Assembly: GCA_902591645.1 (NCBI GenBank)
Contig: CACJBM010000024.1
Coordinates: 1 to 26,115, forward strand
From: an uncultured Verrucomicrobiota bacterium
GTDB lineage: Bacteria > Verrucomicrobiota > Verrucomicrobiae > Verrucomicrobiales > DEV007
DNA: 26,115 nucleotides
Reading direction: 5' to 3'
Both the position numbers and the translations under genes were made by a program. A model generated the notes under the pieces. It did not search any database. It was not told the DNA's origin and worked only from the letters and a program-made list of their open reading frames with translations. Each line of letters starts with the position of its first letter. Positions within the stretch are counted from its first letter, which is position 1. This document shows, piece after piece, positions 8,604 through 15,430 of the stretch.

Positions 8604-9437
8604 CTAGAGCTCCTTGATGCGGATGTTTCGCCACTGGACAGTGAACGGACCGGATTTTTTCCCGATGCCGTGCACCTGTAAGCCGATAAGCCCCTTGGAG
8701 TGGGTCTTGTAGATGGGCTCATCGGTCAGGTCGGCAATGGGTTCACCGTTGATCCATGTCTGGATGCGGGGGCCCTTGGCAACAATGCGGTATTTGTTCC
8801 ACTCGCGATCCTTGAAATGCTTGTGCGGCTTGAGCTCAGCCTTTGGAGTGAGCCAACCGCGACCTGTTGCCTCCCCGTACACATATCCTGCCTCGGCACC
8901 CTTTGCTCCACTGGCCTCAATCTCGACCTGTGGGCCGTTGACCCTCCCGCCATACTTGTCCTCCGGGTTGCGCAGCTGTGAGCGGATCTGCACGCCCGAG
9001 TTGAGTTTGTCGTGGCAGGCTACCTCAAACTCCAGTTCAAAGTCGCCGTAATGCTTCTCTGTGCAGAGAAAGGTGTTGCCACTACCCTCCGCGGTGGTTC
9101 CCAGGATGGCGCCGTCCTTGATGACATAGGTGGCAAAGCCGCTTTTCACCTGCCATCCGTCAAGGGTCTTGGTGTCGGGGGTAAAGAGGGGTTTCCATTT
9201 ACCCTTGCTTTTTGCCGGCTTATCGGAGGCGTCCTTATCGAGGTTTTGCTGAATCCATTTGGCTAGGGTGCCGCTGCCACGTCCATAACCGCCGGGCAAC
9301 GGGCGCAGGTCACGGGTTTGGAGGGCCGGAGGATCGCCCCAGTGGGCGGGAAACTCCTTGCCGTTGGGCGCCTTTGCGGCATTAACGACTGGAAGAAGGG
9401 CGAGAGTGATTAGTAGGGAAAGGATTCTGGTTTTCAT
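8604..9437 (-). CDS. Secreted DUF1080 protein (3-keto-disaccharide hydrolase-like)
   Basis: A 277-residue exported protein with a signal peptide (about 1-20). Residues about 30-68 carry a block that I associate with planctomycete/verrucomicrobial proteins: PAHWGDPPALQTRDLRPLPG, then GYGRGSGTLAKWIQQNL. The DUF1080 concanavalin-like domain runs from about 82 to the end, with GDFELEFE, LNSGVQIRS and the closing strand FTVQWRNIRIKEL. Family members have been linked to hydrolysis of 3-keto-glycosides, which fits the Gfo/Idh dehydrogenase further down the strand. The gene is clearly richer in GC than its neighbours: six 60-base lines that I counted by hand (8641, 8701, 8881, 9121, 9241, 9301) have 33-43 G/C each, against 18-35 in lines from flanking genes. 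This suggests recent transfer. Confidence 0.9.
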   Translation of the reverse strand: MKTRILSLLITLALLPVVNAAKAPNGKEFPAHWGDPPALQTRDLRPLPGGYGRGSGTLAKWIQQNLDKDASDKPAKSKGKWKPLFTPDTKTLDGWQVKSGFATYVIKDGAILGTTAEGSGNTFLCTEKHYGDFELEFEVACHDKLNSGVQIRSQLRNPEDKYGGRVNGPQVEIEASGAKGAEAGYVYGEATGRGWLTPKAELKPHKHFKDREWNKYRIVAKGPRIQTWINGEPIADLTDEPIYKTHSKGLIGLQVHGIGKKSGPFTVQWRNIRIKEL

Positions 9438-9600
9438 GAGTCAGTTTTATATTTAATAATATTAAGCTACAAATGTTCCTTTGGTCTATCTAGAAAACAT
9501 TTCAATTTTGGGAGTGATACACACATAAACAAATGTAATTATCAACTTAAGCAAATTACCATATTATAAGTCAAAAATTATTATTTTATTATATCGCATT
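9438..9600. promoter_or_regulatory. Divergent A/T-rich intergenic region with dyads
   Basis: This 163-base region separates the leftward DUF1080 gene from the rightward membrane-protein gene, so it must hold promoters for both. It is strongly A/T-rich. A perfect 13-base palindrome (TTAATA-A-TATTAA) lies at 9453-9465, just upstream of the DUF1080 start. A 7-base inverted pair, AAATGTT at 9471-9477 and AACATTT at 9496-9502, lies further out, and AAATGT recurs near 9533. These could be operators, but short A/T dyads arise easily by chance here. No Shine-Dalgarno precedes either start, and I could not assign -35/-10 boxes with confidence. Confidence 0.35.
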
Positions 9601-10797
9601 ATGCCGGAACCCTCATTTGAAAATCAATCTGAAGAAGCTGATTTATTTGCAGGTGAAGGGGCAGATTCATTAGAGGGTTCACCCGTGCCAGATGTAGACC
9701 TCGATGGGAATGAGGATGCTTTAATTATAAGAAAATCAAAAAGGACAGAGGTCGAGGGTAGTCTAGATGGTACTGAAGAAGTAAAAATTTACAGAGGGAA
9801 GGGGTCGGAAGATGAAGTTGTTGATGCAACTTACAGTGGGTTAACTGAGCTTCCTGATTCGAATGGTGCTAGGAAAGAGTTAAATGATTCTGAGGACCTT
9901 AATCTGGGTGCAGATATTTTTAGTTCAGTGAAGCTTCCAATTGGATTGGTTCTTGAGCCCCTTTATAAGAAAGAAAGGAGTGGATTTAAAGTTAAGGTGG
10001 TAGTTTGTATTGCGGTTAGTCTTTTTACGGCCATTGTTTTTTTGGTATGGGGTGACAAAAATAATGACTCTGGTGGCTCAGATGATAATTTGAAGGGTCC
10101 GTCAAATTATTCAGATGACCTCCTTTTGAAGCCGTTAGTTCCCATTAAAGGAGAGGACGCGGCTGATACTCAATTGCGTGTTAGAGATACACTTGAAAAG
10201 TTTTTTGGTGCCACAAAAAAAGAAGAGCTTTACGGAATTATAAGAAAGAGTGGCGACGTTTCAGATTCTTTTGCGGATTATTATTCAAGAAACGAATTTT
10301 CGCTTCCTAAGCTAAATGGTATTGGATCAGTTTTAAAATTTCAAGATCCACCTAATTTCTGGATCGCAAATATTATAGTTCAAGATGAGATCCGAGCGCG
10401 TTCTGTAATATTGGAAGATTCTGAACTTGGGTTCTTAGTGGATTGGGAGGAGTTCGTTAGGTACAGTTCTCTGAGTTGGAAAAATTTCATTGATACTAAT
10501 AGTTTAGAGGCAATTGATTTTCGCGTTAGAGCAACTCTTGATGTGAATCCGGGTTTTGCATTTCCAGATAGAGAAAAATGGATATGTGTTCGCATTGATG
10601 ACTGGAAATCAAATGATACTCTATTTGGCTACGTTCGATCTGGCACTAAATTGTCACAGAGAATTCAAAACGTTTTATATGATGAATGGCAGAAAGATTG
10701 CATTCTTAGGCTTCAGTTTCCTGAGGATGCCAGAGGAGGGATTAATCAAGTGCACATCATAGATTTAATAAATGACAGTTGGGTTGAATTTGACTAA
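9601..10797 (+). CDS. Single-pass membrane protein of unknown function
   Basis: A 398-residue protein that I do not recognise. Residues 1-128 are very acidic, low-complexity in places and probably cytosolic. One membrane helix spans about 131-150, preceded by KKERSGFK, which favours an N-in, C-out orientation. The C-terminal part (about 175-398) looks globular. Its start, DTLEKFFGATKKEELYGIIR followed by DYYSRNEFSLPKL, resembles hypothetical verrucomicrobial proteins I remember that have a small alpha+beta, NTF2-like unit; that is a weak recollection, not a call. Two cysteines (in KWICVRI and KDCILRL) might pair if exported. The ATG at 9601 has no Shine-Dalgarno and only A/T-rich sequence in front. 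The next gene, a tandem-ACT protein, follows on the same strand after 84 bases. Confidence 0.75.
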   Translation: MPEPSFENQSEEADLFAGEGADSLEGSPVPDVDLDGNEDALIIRKSKRTEVEGSLDGTEEVKIYRGKGSEDEVVDATYSGLTELPDSNGARKELNDSEDLNLGADIFSSVKLPIGLVLEPLYKKERSGFKVKVVVCIAVSLFTAIVFLVWGDKNNDSGGSDDNLKGPSNYSDDLLLKPLVPIKGEDAADTQLRVRDTLEKFFGATKKEELYGIIRKSGDVSDSFADYYSRNEFSLPKLNGIGSVLKFQDPPNFWIANIIVQDEIRARSVILEDSELGFLVDWEEFVRYSSLSWKNFIDTNSLEAIDFRVRATLDVNPGFAFPDREKWICVRIDDWKSNDTLFGYVRSGTKLSQRIQNVLYDEWQKDCILRLQFPEDARGGINQVHIIDLINDSWVEFD

Positions 10798-10881
10798 TTT
10801 GCTTTGTTATGATTAATCTATTTATTTGGAATAAGTGAGGTTCCACTATTTTAGTTCATAAATTTAAATCACTTAAATAAA

Positions 10882-11343
10882 ATGGGAATTGAAGATTCGG
10901 CAGTGACTAAAGGAGATCCCGTAAAGCAATTTTCACTAATGCTAGAGAATCGCATCGGTGCTATGCATTCGATGATTAAATTATTGAACGATTCCAAAGT
11001 TTATGTGCTTGGTTTTAGTATACAAGATTCCTTTGATGTGACTATTCTTAGGCTAGTTGTTAGCGATCCAGATCTTACCGAAACGCTCTTTATTGAAAAA
11101 GGAATTCCTTATGTTGTTAATGAGATTGTTGTTGTCCAATTGAGTGAAGGTTCGACTTCTATTGCTCCGTGCCTTGCTGCTTTGTCTGCTGCGGAGACTA
11201 ACATACATACTAGCTATCCACTCAATATTAGTAATGAGGGGAGGTCCCTTGTGGCTCTGAGTGTAGAGGATGCAGATTTTGCTTCTGTTGCCTTGCAGAA
11301 TGGAGGCTTTAAACTTTTATTTCAGGGTGATTTAAGTCGCTAG
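10882..11343 (+). CDS. Stand-alone tandem ACT-domain protein
   Basis: A 153-residue cytosolic protein made of two ACT-type units and little else. Unit 1 (about 14-82) begins KQFSLMLENRIGAMHSMIKL, the classic beta-loop-helix with the conserved glycine that helps bind amino acids. Unit 2 (about 85-150) contains LAALSAAETNIHTSYPL and SLVALSVEDADFASVAL. There is no catalytic domain, so this is probably a small-molecule-sensing regulatory subunit or an orphan regulator. Similar short ACT proteins are familiar to me from Verrucomicrobiota, sometimes labelled acetolactate-synthase-related without proof. It reads in the same direction as the upstream membrane protein and converges on the glycosyltransferase gene 9 bases downstream. 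The leader ATCACTTAAATAAA has no Shine-Dalgarno. Ligand and partner are unknown. Confidence 0.85.
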   Translation: MGIEDSAVTKGDPVKQFSLMLENRIGAMHSMIKLLNDSKVYVLGFSIQDSFDVTILRLVVSDPDLTETLFIEKGIPYVVNEIVVVQLSEGSTSIAPCLAALSAAETNIHTSYPLNISNEGRSLVALSVEDADFASVALQNGGFKLLFQGDLSR

Positions 11344-11352
11344 TAAGATTAC

Positions 11353-12516
11353 TTATTGAGTAGCGATTTTCGCTACTTTATGTGCCGTTTTAATCTGGCC
11401 GTTTTTCTTTGCGGATTTACGCATGGACAACCATTTCGCGCCGTTATCCTTTAGTATATTTTGGATTGTTGATCTTAAATTATTAGGGCTAATTGTAATT
11501 AATCCTGCTCCGCAATTAGCCATTAATTCTGCGTTTCCTTCTTCTTGTCCAGGGATCATAGAGTCTATAATCATCGGGCATGATGAGGCGAGCGCTTCTT
11601 GTACTGATGCTCCTCCGGCTTTGCCAATGACCAAATGATGTTTGTTTAGTAGTTCAGGCATATTGTTTGTCCATTCAATAATTTTGGTTTCATTGTCTGT
11701 CTCAGCATTGACTGTGCTTCTTAATCTTTGTGCATGTCTCCCTAGGACGATTGTTAATGAGATTCTGCAGGTTGAAGTGTTCTTTATTTTATTAAGGGCT
11801 TTGAGCGTCTCTTTGACGTGCTTTGTTTTTGCGGCTGGCGTATAAAGTATTCTGAATGGGTTTGGAGTTTTTCTTTCTATTTGATTTGTAGAGTAATTCT
11901 CAAATAATGGAGATACCGGGAAGCCAGTGATGTGAATTTTTTCTTCGGGGATTCCATTTGTTAGAAAAAAATCTGCCGACATTTGGTCCAATACTAGGAA
12001 ATGTCCTGAAGTTTTATTGAGCCATGCTCTATTGATCGACTTTGAATCAGTTACCATGGTGATCAGTTTGAATGGTAGTGGTTGAGTTCCAAAGATTCTC
12101 TCTATTAGATTTCCGTATAAAGGATAAGTGCTTATGACTGCTTTGGGTTTTGTTTTTTGTAGGTAGGCGGCGGTGCCGTGGGTGACGGTGGGCATGAAGT
12201 CGAAGGACCCATCTCCAAATGAAATATTATCTGCTATCCGATATAACTGTTCCCATATGCTGGGACATCGAGTAGTAATAACCCGGTAGCCTTTCGTAAG
12301 GCTCTGCATTATTGATGGGTGAATTGTGTTGAGTAGATCTAGGGCTCCGCTATTGGGGATATTTAAATCATTTAGTGCGGTAACGATGTTTTGAGCAGCG
12401 GTATTATGACCATCACCAAAGGATGCAGTTAAGACTGATACGAAATTATCTTTTCCAGAGGCCCCCCCCTTTTTACTTTCGTTTTCCTTTAAGTTGTTCC
12501 GTCGACTATGAGGCAA
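11353..12516 (-). CDS. MGDG synthase/MurG-like glycosyltransferase
   Basis: A 387-residue GT28-type glycosyltransferase. The N-terminal acceptor domain opens with SVLTASFGDGHNTAAQNI (GDGHN at 34-38), the hallmark of MGDG synthases and processive diacylglycerol glucosyltransferases. The C-terminal nucleotide-sugar domain contains GKAGGASVQEAL (298-309) and then the PGQEEGNAELM stretch that contacts the donor in relatives. It likely moves a sugar from a UDP-sugar to a lipid on the inner face of the membrane, making a glycolipid; the sugar and lipid cannot be told. The only available start is a TTG at 12516: an in-frame stop lies upstream and no ATG or GTG appears before the GDGHN motif. The early coding sequence runs through an A5-G8 homopolymer pair, a spot prone to slippage or sequencing error. 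Confidence 0.88.
   Translation of the reverse strand: MPHSRRNNLKENESKKGGASGKDNFVSVLTASFGDGHNTAAQNIVTALNDLNIPNSGALDLLNTIHPSIMQSLTKGYRVITTRCPSIWEQLYRIADNISFGDGSFDFMPTVTHGTAAYLQKTKPKAVISTYPLYGNLIERIFGTQPLPFKLITMVTDSKSINRAWLNKTSGHFLVLDQMSADFFLTNGIPEEKIHITGFPVSPLFENYSTNQIERKTPNPFRILYTPAAKTKHVKETLKALNKIKNTSTCRISLTIVLGRHAQRLRSTVNAETDNETKIIEWTNNMPELLNKHHLVIGKAGGASVQEALASSCPMIIDSMIPGQEEGNAELMANCGAGLITISPNNLRSTIQNILKDNGAKWLSMRKSAKKNGQIKTAHKVAKIATQ
11359..11377. terminator. Possible terminator hairpin between convergent genes
   Basis: A perfect 7-base stem, AGTAGCG / CGCTACT, closes a five-base loop (ATTTT) and is followed by TT. It lies just past the stop of the tandem-ACT gene and inside the last codons of the opposing glycosyltransferase gene, where a terminator for the ACT transcript would be expected. 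The U-tract is short, so termination is only plausible. Confidence 0.35.
12462..12469 (-). repeat. Eight-base G tract at the start of the glycosyltransferase gene
   Basis: On the coding strand AAAAA is followed directly by GGGGGGGG, encoding the Lys-Lys-Gly-Gly part of residues 15-18. Gain or loss of one G would shift the frame before any conserved motif and abolish the enzyme. Seven-base G tracts also occur at 2035-2041 and 16168-16174, so the tract is only slightly longer than others nearby. Confidence 0.5.
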
Positions 12517-12541
12517 GGTATCTATCTTAGTTGTTTAAGGT

Positions 12542-12567
12542 CAGAATTAATAGACCTAATAATTCTG
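12542..12567. promoter_or_regulatory. Inverted repeat in the divergent glycosyltransferase/mtnA promoter
   Basis: Perfect 8-base arms, CAGAATTA and TAATTCTG, are separated by ten bases. The repeat lies in the short gap between two divergent genes, so a transcript terminator makes little sense here. An operator for a dimeric regulator, or a 5' leader hairpin, fits better. No second copy was noticed in the window. Confidence 0.4.
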
Positions 12568-12606
12568 GATGGATTTTTGTATAGATAGAATGCTATGATA
12601 TTATCT

Positions 12607-13725
12607 ATGAATGTCGATGGTAAAGCTTACCGAACGGTTTGGACTGATAGTGAAAGCTCCAGTTTTTCTGTGAAAATAATTGATCAGAAAAAGTTGCCAT
12701 TTTTCTTTGAGGTTAAAGAGCTATTGTCTGTCTCTGATGTAATTAGAGCAATCGCTGACATGCATGTAAGAGGAGCTGGATGCATTGGTGTTACGGCAGC
12801 TTATGGAATGTGGTTGGCGGCTAAGGAGAGTCGTGGAGATTCAATTCAATTAGAGTCTTTGGCAGATGCTTTAATGAATTCTAGGCCCACTGCAACAAAT
12901 CTATCGTGGGCTGTTCAGAGGCAATTATGTGTGTTAATTAATGCCGATCCAGCAGATTGGGCTGAGATTGCCCTCAAAGAAGCTGAGTTAATTTCTGACG
13001 AAGATGCTAATTGGTGCCGCAGTATTGGGGAGAATGGAAAGGAATTGCTTTTTGATATAGCTAAAAACAAGTCTGATGATCAAACCGTTAACATACTCAC
13101 ACATTGCAATGCTGGTTGGCTCGCATTTTCTGATTGGGGTTCTGCTACTTCCCCCATTTATGCCGCGCATAGGGATGGTTTATCAATTCACGTTTGGGTT
13201 GATGAGACGCGTCCATTGAATCAAGGTTCGCGTCTTACTGCGTGGGAACTAGGTCAGGAAGGCGTTCCTCATACAGTGATTGCAGATAATGTGGGAGGGC
13301 ATCTTATGAATATAGGAAAGGTTGATATTGTTATAACCGGCACTGATCGAACGACTCGATACGGGGATGTCGCTAACAAGATTGGTACTTATCTTAAGGC
13401 TCTTGCGGCCCATGATAATGGAATTCCTTTTTATGTGGCCTTGCCTTCTTCTACTTTTGATTGGACTGCGCCTGAAGGGGGGCTTGAAATTCCGATCGAG
13501 GAGCGTAATCCGGATGAGGTCAGAAAGATCGAAGGGCTGTCTGATGAGGGAGAATTGATAAATATCGATCTTGCGAAGCCTTGTGTTTCATATGCCAATT
13601 ATGCATTTGATGTAACTCCATCTAGGCTTGTAACGGGCCTTATTACTGAACGCGGCGTGTGTGATGCTTCAGAAAAGGGGGTTATGAAACTATTTCCTGA
13701 TAAAGAACAATTTTGTAGTAGTTGA
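12607..13725 (+). CDS. mtnA: S-methyl-5-thioribose-1-phosphate isomerase
   Basis: MtnA converts methylthioribose-1-phosphate to methylthioribulose-1-phosphate in methionine salvage. The 372-residue product starts MNVDGKAYRTVW, matching the usual family N-terminus, which is why I prefer the ATG at 12607 over 12595. Motifs in order: VRGAGCIGVTAAYG; THCNAG with the catalytic cysteine C167; DETRPLNQGSRLTAWELG; DNVGGHLM; GTDRT with catalytic D247; then GDVANKIGTYLKALAAHDNG. The NVGGHLM and TDRT variants are like those I remember from the alphaproteobacterial branch of MtnA, which in some bacteria also works in the 5-deoxyribose/DHAP shunt. No other salvage gene is nearby. It heads a rightward run with tmk, holB, glycerate kinase and fabD, 58 bases ahead of tmk. 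Role firm, branch-specific use uncertain. Confidence 0.92.
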   Translation: MNVDGKAYRTVWTDSESSSFSVKIIDQKKLPFFFEVKELLSVSDVIRAIADMHVRGAGCIGVTAAYGMWLAAKESRGDSIQLESLADALMNSRPTATNLSWAVQRQLCVLINADPADWAEIALKEAELISDEDANWCRSIGENGKELLFDIAKNKSDDQTVNILTHCNAGWLAFSDWGSATSPIYAAHRDGLSIHVWVDETRPLNQGSRLTAWELGQEGVPHTVIADNVGGHLMNIGKVDIVITGTDRTTRYGDVANKIGTYLKALAAHDNGIPFYVALPSSTFDWTAPEGGLEIPIEERNPDEVRKIEGLSDEGELINIDLAKPCVSYANYAFDVTPSRLVTGLITERGVCDASEKGVMKLFPDKEQFCSS

Positions 13726-13783
13726 TTTAAATTGTTTTTATCGTGGTTCGACAAGTAGACAGCGACAAGCTATATGAATTGTA

Positions 13784-14425
13784 ATGGCATTAGGCAGATT
13801 TATTAGTTTTGAGGGCTCTGAAGGTTGTGGTAAGTCCACGCAGATCAAGCGTCTTTGTGAACGGCTCCAAGGAACTGGGCATGAGGTCTTGCTTACGAGG
13901 GAGCCTGGGGGCACTGAGTTGGGGGAATGTATCAGAGACCTGTTGCAACATGCACCTGAAGGCGAGGATATGACTTCAGAAGCCGAGCTCCTTTTGTTTG
14001 CTGCTAGCCGTGCACAGCTGGTGAGAAGGGTCATTGAGCCAAAAATAAATTCAGGCGCCTATGTTCTGGCTGATAGATTTCATGATTCTACGACAATCTA
14101 TCAAGGCATTGCGCGAGGGCTAGGAGAAGAAATTGTTTCGGTGATGAATGATTTTGCGGTTGGTCATTGCCTTCCTGACTGTACGTTTTTATTGGATATA
14201 AGTGTAGCTGAAGGTCGTGAAAGGATTCGAGCTAGGTCTGGTGGGAAAGAGGATCGAATGGAGAGAGAGCCTGATTCTTTTTTTGAGAAGGTACGTGTAG
14301 GATATCTCGAACTTGCAAATAATAATCCTGAAAGGTTTGTGCTGCTTGACGCTTCTAAATCTGCCGATGAATTGGAATTGGAAATATGGGACAACCTAAA
14401 TAAAAAGTATGGCGTTGGATCTTGA
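13784..14425 (+). CDS. tmk: Thymidylate kinase
   Basis: Phosphorylates dTMP to dTDP for DNA synthesis. The 213-residue length is typical. The P-loop GSEGCGKST occupies residues 11-19, with the FEG just before it usual for this family. The REPGG substrate-binding motif follows at about 44-48. DRFHDST begins at D97/R98 and matches the DR-Y/F-x-x-S dTMP site. The LID region contains arginines in ERIRARSGGKEDRMERE. Its last 17 bases overlap the start of holB in another frame, so the two are almost certainly cotranscribed and perhaps translationally coupled; tmk-holB is a common bacterial pairing. No Shine-Dalgarno is visible before the ATG. Confidence 0.96.
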   Translation: MALGRFISFEGSEGCGKSTQIKRLCERLQGTGHEVLLTREPGGTELGECIRDLLQHAPEGEDMTSEAELLLFAASRAQLVRRVIEPKINSGAYVLADRFHDSTTIYQGIARGLGEEIVSVMNDFAVGHCLPDCTFLLDISVAEGRERIRARSGGKEDRMEREPDSFFEKVRVGYLELANNNPERFVLLDASKSADELELEIWDNLNKKYGVGS

Positions 14426-15392
14426 TAGCGCTTTTAAATATTTGAATAAATCCTTTTCTGCAAGGAGGCTTTCGCATGCTTACCTTATTACCGGACCTGC
14501 CCAGAGTGGAAAAAAAGAGTTAGCTTTGCGTTTAATTTCGTTGGTTAACAAAATTCCTCAAGAAGGATCCTTGGCTGATGTGGTATCGGAGAATGTTCGG
14601 CTAGTTCAGCCAGAATCAAAGTCACGGAGAATTAAAGTTGAGCAGGTACGCGAACTCGAAGAAATGTTCCATCAGAAAGCAAATAAGGGATCATATAAGA
14701 TAGGAATTATTGAAGATGCGGAGAGACTAGGAGAGCAGGCTGAGAATGCATTTTTGAAAACACTTGAAGAGCCCCCTTCGAATTGTTTAATGTTATTAAT
14801 AACGGCATTTCCTGAACAGTTACTTGATACTATTCTTTCTCGTTGCATCGAGGTTCCTCTGATGCAATCCAGTTCAAATATAGCAGCTAATGAATACGGT
14901 GATCGGCTCAGGGATCTTCTCGAACGGGTTCGTCCGGACGGAGAAATTTCAGATGCCCTTAAAATTGCTAGAGCTTTTTCTGGCATACTAAAGGACGCTA
15001 AGGAGAAGTCAGAGAAAGAGGAAGACAAGGAGAGAAAGTTAGAATCTGAATCATTTGCAAAAACAACTGACGGGCGTTGGTTAAAGGATCGTGAGGATTA
15101 TCACAAAGCTATTGCTCAGTCCCGGTATTTACGAATTCGTGCCGATTTACTTGAAGTATTAATTTCATGGTTCGGTGATGCGCTCCGACAGAAAAAAGGA
15201 TACACAAGATTGGACTTTTCGAGGCATTCTGAATTTACGTTAAACTTATCCAAGGTGGCTTCATCGGATGAATTAATGACAAAAATGAACTCTTTGGAGC
15301 GGTTGAGAGATGATCTTGGAACTAACGTTCAAGAGTCCCTTGCAATTGAAGTGAGTTTTCTTAAGGTTTTTGCGAATAATAAGACTGGCTAA
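14409..15392 (+). CDS. holB: DNA polymerase III delta-prime subunit (clamp loader)
   Basis: Part of the clamp-loader complex that puts the sliding clamp on DNA. The 327-residue protein has an AAA+ fold: GPAQSGKK as the Walker A remnant at 29-36, a Walker B-like IIEDAERL, the block NAFLKTLEEPPSN, and the clamp-loader SRC motif at 144-146. The four-cysteine zinc module found after Walker A in E. coli delta-prime is missing; residues 40-70 contain no cysteine. A charged insert rich in K and E lies at about 195-220. The C-terminal collar region is less conserved, as usual. The start at 14409 lies inside the end of tmk, consistent with this gene order elsewhere. Delta-prime rather than tau/gamma is supported by size and context. 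Confidence 0.92.
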   Translation: MALDLDSAFKYLNKSFSARRLSHAYLITGPAQSGKKELALRLISLVNKIPQEGSLADVVSENVRLVQPESKSRRIKVEQVRELEEMFHQKANKGSYKIGIIEDAERLGEQAENAFLKTLEEPPSNCLMLLITAFPEQLLDTILSRCIEVPLMQSSSNIAANEYGDRLRDLLERVRPDGEISDALKIARAFSGILKDAKEKSEKEEDKERKLESESFAKTTDGRWLKDREDYHKAIAQSRYLRIRADLLEVLISWFGDALRQKKGYTRLDFSRHSEFTLNLSKVASSDELMTKMNSLERLRDDLGTNVQESLAIEVSFLKVFANNKTG

Positions 15393-15430
15393 GGTATAGG
15401 GGCTGCCTAATTGGGCATATTTAGTTTGAG

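Noticed and set aside
8700..9266. Long open frames on both strands over the DUF1080 gene
   Set aside because: They are by-products of high GC, which removes stop codons; only the leftward frame has a signal peptide and family motifs.
15393..15430. TGCC/GGCA hairpin before the glycerate kinase gene
   Set aside because: The stem has only four pairs and there is no T-tract.
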